A stretch of DNA of 9,405 nucleotides from CAYVOX01 sp964453035. GTDB lineage: Bacteria > Chloroflexota > Anaerolineae > Anaerolineales > Anaerolineaceae. Of the stretch, positions 5,449 through 9,405 are shown one piece after another; the first letter of the stretch is position 1, and every line of letters starts with the position of its first letter. The translations under genes were made by a program, and so were the position numbers. Where the stretch lies: the NCBI GenBank assembly GCA_964453035.1, contig CAYVOX010000127.1, positions 1 to 9,405 of the forward strand. The letters are read 5' to 3'. The notes beneath the pieces are model-generated. The model saw nothing but the letters and a program-made list of their open reading frames with translations, did not search any database and was not told where the DNA came from.

Positions 5449-5907
5449 TTACACCATATCTACGCCATCCCCTTCCGGTGAATCGAGCTCAATCCCTTTT
5501 ATCCAGGTCGCGGTTTTGATGCTTCCGTGGGCATCCCGATAGGGCAAAACCTGCACGATCCGGTTGAACACGGCTACCTCGCGCGTGACCGAATCCACCT
5601 CCAGCCGGCACCACTCCCCGATCAGATCGTCCGGGTCGAAGGCATACGCCTCATCAACCGCGCCCAGGATGGCTTCCGTCCATTGGTACAGCTTACAGTT
5701 CGGGGCGAACTTCTTGTTCGCCCGGCCGTAAATCAGCTTGCTCTTATGTGTTTCACTGGAGGGGATGAAGAACGTGATCCGCACCTGGCTGCCGTAATCT
5801 TCAGTCATCACCAGGTCGATCGATTGCACCACGGCCGGATACACCCCGGCGGGCAGCGGCTCATTGTTTGTCTGGGGAATGTTGAAATGCTGATTGTAAT
5901 ACTTCAT
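5449..5907 (-). CDS. Small SSB/OB-fold-like phage-type protein (putative)
   Basis: A 152-residue protein, first gene of the leftward operon and next to the helicase. It is beta-rich and hydrophilic, with LPAGVYPAVVQSIDLV near the start, then VRITFFI and LIGEWCRLEVDSV, and ends in an acidic tail (DSPEGDGVDMV). The layout resembles small DUF669-like or single-stranded-DNA-binding proteins next to phage helicases; the acidic, hydrophobic-tipped tail also recalls SSB tails. No signature residue proves this. The ATG at 5907 is preceded by AAGGACGGG and is preferred over an in-frame GTG at 5943, which would add 12 residues. The first position suggests a replication accessory role. Confidence 0.6.
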   Translation of the reverse strand: MKYYNQHFNIPQTNNEPLPAGVYPAVVQSIDLVMTEDYGSQVRITFFIPSSETHKSKLIYGRANKKFAPNCKLYQWTEAILGAVDEAYAFDPDDLIGEWCRLEVDSVTREVAVFNRIVQVLPYRDAHGSIKTATWIKGIELDSPEGDGVDMV

Positions 5908-6014
5908 TGTCCCGTCCTTATTTGTCTCTTGCCTTAGGCTCACAACCCACCTACGCTTTGTATCGATTACATCCCATTTGTTACAAGAATCTTTTTGTTT
6001 ATCTCTTTAATTTA

Positions 6015-6020
6015 ATTATA
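6015..6020 (-). promoter_or_regulatory. -10 box of the replication/recombination operon
   Basis: A perfect TATAAT on the - strand, about 108 bases upstream of the first gene's ATG. No good -35 is seen at normal spacing, only a weak TATCTT-like element. Its first base is the last base of the palindromic operator, so a bound repressor would cover it. Confidence 0.55.
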
Positions 6021-6033
6021 GAACATATGTTCT
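6020..6033. promoter_or_regulatory. LexA-type SOS box (Gram-positive type operator)
   Basis: AGAACATATGTTCT is a perfect 14-bp palindrome whose core GAACATATGTTC fits the Gram-positive LexA consensus (GAAC-RNRY-GTTC) exactly. A Chloroflexota member, Dehalococcoides, is reported to use this type of LexA site. The box overlaps the -10 of the operon, the usual position for repression. An element-encoded repressor with the same specificity cannot be excluded; none is seen in the window. Confidence 0.65.
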
Positions 6034-6201
6034 GCAAAAGATACATGTTAAAACTACCTATTTTTTACCCATTGATCGATTAATTCTGGTTTTTCTTCAG
6101 GGAATAAGATGTGCGTTATGGGGAAAGGTACCCGTCTCTAAAAATGCAATGACCGGGTGAGCGCGTCGAAAGCCTGCGTCGCATATGGCGTTTAAACAGG
6201 T

Positions 6202-6228
6202 CAGTCCTGAACGAATTTTTCAGGACTG
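6202..6228. repeat. Perfect 10-bp hairpin downstream of the caspase gene
   Basis: CAGTCCTGAA (6202-6211) pairs with TTCAGGACTG (6219-6228) across a 7-base loop. It lies 56 bases after the caspase stop. There is no T-run on either side, so it is at best a weak terminator or a transcript-end stabiliser. A protein-binding site is also possible. Confidence 0.5.
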
Positions 6229-6283
6229 TGCGATTGTCGATGACGCCATCGGTTGCAAAGTATTTCTGATTGGGGCCAGGTCG

Positions 6284-7630
6284 TTAGGAATGGGAGGATA
6301 GTTCTCGCGCTTTGCGGGCGACCTTCTGGAAGATGAGCGCGATTCCGGCAACGGGGTTGGAAAAGGTGGTGATGGCTACCTCGCGGATGTCATCCGACAT
6401 GCCGATGAGGAAGTTGAACCAGCGTTCTACCTTGCCTTCATCAGCCTGCTCACCGCGGGCGGCCTCGTCCTGCAGCTTGTTCACAGCGTTTTGCGCATCC
6501 TGGCGTGCCTCGGCGTCGGCCAGGCGCTGCACTGCCTGGGCCAGCGGCGCAAAAATCCGCTCCAGGCTGCTGGGGGATAAGCCGTAGTTGACCTGGTCGC
6601 CGCCCACGAACGTGCTGCCAGGCCCCTGCACCACATTGCCAGCGATGTAGGCTGCCCCGCCGGTATCCACCCGGGTGTTGTGATGCCCCACCTGGCTGTT
6701 GTTGACGTTCCCCCTCAACAACATGTTATCATCCCCGCGGATCGAGAGGGAGCGGGTGATGCGTCGGATCACCTCGGCGGCAGCCGGTTTCTCGGCGGAC
6801 CAGCCGCCTGACGGCAAGCCCTTGCCGGCGCGGATCAAGGCTACAGGGAAATCCTCGGTGGCCATGTCAAAATAGGGGGTCTGGGATTCCTGATACTGGC
6901 TGCGCACGCTGGCAGGCACGCGCTGGCTCAGGTAGCCCATCAGGTGCGAGAGGCGCACTTCCGTTTCTCCGATGGCGTTGCCCGCGCCCATCAGCCCTTC
7001 CAGCAGGTGTGCCGTGTACACGCTCAGCTTTCCGTCCTTGCCCACCCATGAGCTTTCACTGCCCAGCGAGGAGAGGAAGACCGCCCGCCCGGCGCCCTGT
7101 TTCAAGGCTTCCACCAGCTCCTTTGGCGCGGAGTGCAGGGTGTAGCCCTGCGGCAGCCATTCGGGCGGGGAATCTTTGGCGACGGCCATACCACCCGCGT
7201 GACAGCAGTCCAGGATCGTCAGCAGCCGCCGGGCTGGGATGGCCCTCAGGGCGCTGGTGAAGTCCGCGCCGCTCAGAGCGGTTGGCGCCTGGCGGGTGGG
7301 TTTCACGTCATGCGGGATGAGGTAGTAAAGGCCGGTCTGCGCTTCCAGCCAGCCGTGGCCGGAATAGAAGATGACGATCGTCGCCTCCGGATCAGCCTGG
7401 GCGCAGGCACGCAGCCACCTCAGCCCATCCAGGATGGCATCTCGCGTGGCGGTTTCGTCGTGCAGCAGGCGCATGTGATCGTCGTCGTCCGCGTAGGCGC
7501 AGCGCTGCGCATCGGTGAGCAAACGGTGCAGCGACCTGGCATCGTTAACGGTGACGGGTAAGGACCAGGGGGTGTATTCGGTTCGGCCAACGCCGATGAG
7601 CAGCGCGTATCCGTGCGTGAACGTGGTCAT
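6284..7630 (-). CDS. Caspase-family (C14) protease with C-terminal GNV-repeat linker and helical domain
   Basis: A 448-residue protein. The N-terminal caspase-hemoglobinase fold (about 1-265) keeps the catalytic pair: His92 in FYSGHGW and Cys143 in ILDCCHAGG. It should cut protein substrates after activation; the metacaspase-like fold suggests basic P1 specificity, but this cannot be read from the sequence. Residues 303-350 are a Gly/Asn/Val-rich segment (RGNVNNSQVGHHN, VDTGGAAYIAGNV, FVGGDQVN) likely to form a short beta-solenoid. Residues 350-448 are helical, ending in a partly hydrophobic, amphipathic stretch. No signal peptide is seen. The start ATG has AAGGGGA 7 bases upstream. The gene is divergent from a NACHT NTPase that carries the same Gly-Asn-Val module, implying a joint defence or programmed-death role. 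Family call secure, role inferred. Confidence 0.9.
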   Translation of the reverse strand: MTTFTHGYALLIGVGRTEYTPWSLPVTVNDARSLHRLLTDAQRCAYADDDDHMRLLHDETATRDAILDGLRWLRACAQADPEATIVIFYSGHGWLEAQTGLYYLIPHDVKPTRQAPTALSGADFTSALRAIPARRLLTILDCCHAGGMAVAKDSPPEWLPQGYTLHSAPKELVEALKQGAGRAVFLSSLGSESSWVGKDGKLSVYTAHLLEGLMGAGNAIGETEVRLSHLMGYLSQRVPASVRSQYQESQTPYFDMATEDFPVALIRAGKGLPSGGWSAEKPAAAEVIRRITRSLSIRGDDNMLLRGNVNNSQVGHHNTRVDTGGAAYIAGNVVQGPGSTFVGGDQVNYGLSPSSLERIFAPLAQAVQRLADAEARQDAQNAVNKLQDEAARGEQADEGKVERWFNFLIGMSDDIREVAITTFSNPVAGIALIFQKVARKARELSSHS

Positions 7631-7664
7631 CGTCAGGTCCCCTTGAGTGGAAGAGTATGAGAGG

Positions 7665-7672
7665 ATTGTAGC
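7665..7672 (-). promoter_or_regulatory. Candidate extended -10 promoter of the caspase gene
   Basis: On the - strand TG-C-TACAAT forms an extended -10 about 35 bases upstream of the caspase ATG. No strong -35 is visible. Confidence 0.4.
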
Positions 7673-7713
7673 ATCTTTTTTTCTGCTCCGGGTAGCCGTA
7701 TTGGTGGCTGATG

Positions 7714-7719
7714 TATAAT
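7714..7719 (+). promoter_or_regulatory. Candidate -10 box of the NACHT gene
   Basis: TATAAT lies 36 bases before the NACHT ATG. A -35 is not evident. It is 43 bases from the opposing caspase -10, so both promoters share a 124-bp region and could be controlled by one regulator. Confidence 0.45.
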
Positions 7720-7754
7720 AAATCCATCCGGCAGCAAATCACCTGGAGGTTCCA

Positions 7755-9405
7755 ATGGGGTTCAATCTCGATTCCTGGAAAGCCCAGATTTCCGAATACT
7801 TCACATCTCATTCACCGCTCATCCGCCAGGCTGGCGCCGATACGCTCTACGGTCTGCTGGCGGCGGGTGCGCTGTTGCCGGTGATTGCGGCGGCACAGCA
7901 AGGCGATCTGATGGTGGGATCAACCGTCGCCGCCATCCTGGGAGATGTGGGCGTTCAGATGATCTCCAACCTGATCCAGAAGTGGAAAGACCAGACCGAC
8001 CAGCAGATCGCCACCGCGGTGCTGGGCGAAGCCCGGCAGGATGCAGCCCTGCGCGAGACTCTGGATAAACTGCTGGAAACCCTGGAGGTGGAGCCGCGCG
8101 CCCGGCAGGCGCTGTCGGAGGCTGACAAACAATGGTTTAGCCAAACGCTGCAGGTAGAACTGAAGAAGCTGGGCAGCACAATCACCGTGAATACCGGCGG
8201 CGGAGCGGTTATCATCGGAAATGTCATCGTTGAGAATGGTGATTTTGCGGGTGGAAGTATTTACCATAATGAAACCATCGTCCAATCCCCCGACCCTGAG
8301 GAGAAGAAGCGCCAGGCTGCCGCTGAAGCCCGCCAGCGGTACCTGACCTACCTGCGCAAATATTGCCAGAACCTGCCGCTGGCCGCCCTGGGCGGTGACG
8401 AAGGCAGCGAACTTGGCGTTACCCTGGATGATGTCTATATCGAGTTAGATACCACGGCATTCATTGAGGAGACCCAACCAAAGCCTTCTAAAAGCGATGA
8501 CGCATTTAGCCTGAGACCTGATCGAAAAGAACCGCTGCCGGTATTGCAGGCTGCCCGGGAAGCTCCCAGGATGGTGCTGCTGGGTGAGCCGGGTGCCGGC
8601 AAGAGCACCTTCGTGCGCAAGCTGGTGGGCTGGTGCGCCGGGGCCGCGTTGAAGCAATTTCCTCCCCCGCAGGGCTTCCCTGCTGATGGCCTGCCATTGC
8701 TGATTAACCTGCGCGACCTGGCTCCCCGTCTGGCTGAATTAAAGCTGGATCGCCTGCCAGCCGAGAAGCAGCAGGAAATAATGGCCGCCGCTTTTTCAGC
8801 GCAGGTACAGGCTGAACTCATTACAGCAAAAGCCGAGGATTTACAGGCTGAATTGTTGCAAGGTCTGGCGCAGAATGGCCTGCTGGTGCTGGATGGCCTG
8901 GACGAAGTGCCTTTTGCTTTGCGCAAGCTGATACGCCAGGCGGTATTTGCCGTGTTTAAGGCTTATCAGCCTGCCCGCGCCATCATCACCTGCCGCATTC
9001 GGTCCTATCAGGAAGACTTTAACCAGTCGGATTTCAAATCCTACACAGTCAAACCGTTGGATGAAGAAAAAATCACCGGTTTCACCTCCGCCTGGTACCG
9101 CCGTCAACGCGAACTGGGTCGGGCTGTTCCGCAAGACGCTGAAGAGGACCTGGCAAAGGCGGCCACCGGCCCTGATCTTCAGGAACTGGCTTCCAATCCG
9201 ATGATGTTGACCACGATGGCCATCATTCATCAAAAGCAAACCCGGCTGCCCGATCAACGCGTCAAGCTGTATAAAGAAGCGGTGGAGATTTTGCTGCGTC
9301 GTTGGCAGCAACATAAACAGGGTGAATTGACCCCATCCGAAGATCTGGCCAATTTTCTTAAGGATGACACCCGCTTGCGGCCCACCATGTATCGCATGGC
9401 TTATA
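7755..9405 (+). CDS. NACHT-domain STAND NTPase, 3' end outside window
   Basis: The frame runs from ATG 7755 (GGAGG 5 bases upstream) to the window edge without a stop, giving 550 residues so far. Residues 1-140 are helical; two hydrophobic stretches (about 31-48 and 53-71) could insert in or pack against a membrane. Residues 145-172 are a Gly/Asn/Val module (VNTGGGAVIIGNV, then FAGG) like that of the divergent caspase. The NACHT NTPase follows: Walker A GEPGAGKST (277-285), Walker B LLVLDGLDEV (376-385), TCR (412-414), NPMMLTTMAIIH (481-492) and a final LYKEAVEILLRRW segment. STAND ATPases oligomerise on sensing a trigger; the sensor repeats should lie past the window edge. Expected partner: the caspase. 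Domain call secure, immune role inferred. Confidence 0.93.
   Translation, partial: MGFNLDSWKAQISEYFTSHSPLIRQAGADTLYGLLAAGALLPVIAAAQQGDLMVGSTVAAILGDVGVQMISNLIQKWKDQTDQQIATAVLGEARQDAALRETLDKLLETLEVEPRARQALSEADKQWFSQTLQVELKKLGSTITVNTGGGAVIIGNVIVENGDFAGGSIYHNETIVQSPDPEEKKRQAAAEARQRYLTYLRKYCQNLPLAALGGDEGSELGVTLDDVYIELDTTAFIEETQPKPSKSDDAFSLRPDRKEPLPVLQAAREAPRMVLLGEPGAGKSTFVRKLVGWCAGAALKQFPPPQGFPADGLPLLINLRDLAPRLAELKLDRLPAEKQQEIMAAAFSAQVQAELITAKAEDLQAELLQGLAQNGLLVLDGLDEVPFALRKLIRQAVFAVFKAYQPARAIITCRIRSYQEDFNQSDFKSYTVKPLDEEKITGFTSAWYRRQRELGRAVPQDAEEDLAKAATGPDLQELASNPMMLTTMAIIHQKQTRLPDQRVKLYKEAVEILLRRWQQHKQGELTPSEDLANFLKDDTRLRPTMYRMAY

Larger units (their letters stand above)
5944..6283. other. Intergenic control region between replication operon and caspase gene
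   Basis: No credible gene is present in these 340 bases. The left part (to about 6080) is AT-rich and carries the promoter and operator of the leftward operon. The right part is GC-richer and contains a 10-bp perfect hairpin at 6202-6228. I see no tRNA, riboswitch or second copy of the tRNA-His core here. Confidence 0.6.

Noticed and set aside
6202..6228. Rho-independent terminator
   Set aside because: The stem is perfect, but no T-run follows on either strand.
7133..7561. Long + strand open frame opposite the caspase gene
   Set aside because: It is a GC-rich shadow of the caspase codons. The opposite strand carries intact catalytic motifs, and this frame shows none.
8435..9314. Long - strand open frames opposite the NACHT gene
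   Set aside because: They are shadows of the NACHT frame, which has intact Walker A and B motifs, a ribosome-binding site and continuous coding to the window edge.

Overview
The window looks like part of an integrative, replication-competent mobile element and its conflict-system cargo, most likely from a Chloroflexota (Anaerolineae-like) bacterium. That assignment is an inference. It rests on the tail of the truncated protein at the left edge, on the caspase and NACHT proteins with short Gly-Asn-Val linkers, and on a Gram-positive-type SOS operator. No rRNA or single-copy marker is present to test it.

Layout. (1) 2-535, + strand: the C-terminal end of a large protein that resembles the tails of TPR/CHAT/NACHT-type proteins. 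(2) 536-846: a gene-free, AT-rich region. It holds the 3' half of a tRNA-His gene (748-789), a hairpin terminator just after it, and three near-identical 13-bp repeats on both sides; together this looks like an integrase attachment site (attP). (3) 847-5907, all on the - strand: a recombination and replication module. Read in its own direction it encodes an SSB/OB-fold-like small protein, a RepA/AAA_25-type helicase, an odd Asp/Lys triplet-repeat microprotein, a Toprim primase, a zinc-ribbon protein, an excisionase-like HTH protein and a tyrosine integrase. Several of these genes overlap or abut. (4) 5944-6283: the control region, where a perfect 14-bp palindrome of SOS-box type overlaps a TATAAT box facing the module. 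(5) 6284-7630 (-) and 7755-9405 (+, cut by the window edge): a divergent pair, a caspase-fold protease and a NACHT NTPase, sharing a 124-bp promoter region.

Working model (inference). DNA damage would relieve LexA repression, the element would excise at tRNA-His and replicate with its own helicase and primase, and the caspase/NACHT pair would ride along as defence or cell-death cargo. The two cargo proteins share a Gly-Asn-Val-rich module with 9 of 13 identical residues, which suggests that they work together. No capsid, terminase, relaxase or conjugation gene is visible, so phage satellite, integrative plasmid and mobilizable island all remain possible.

The strongest leads are the caspase/NACHT pair with its shared module, the palindromic triplet-repeat array inside a coding gene, the attP-like junction, and the SOS-type operator on the replication operon.
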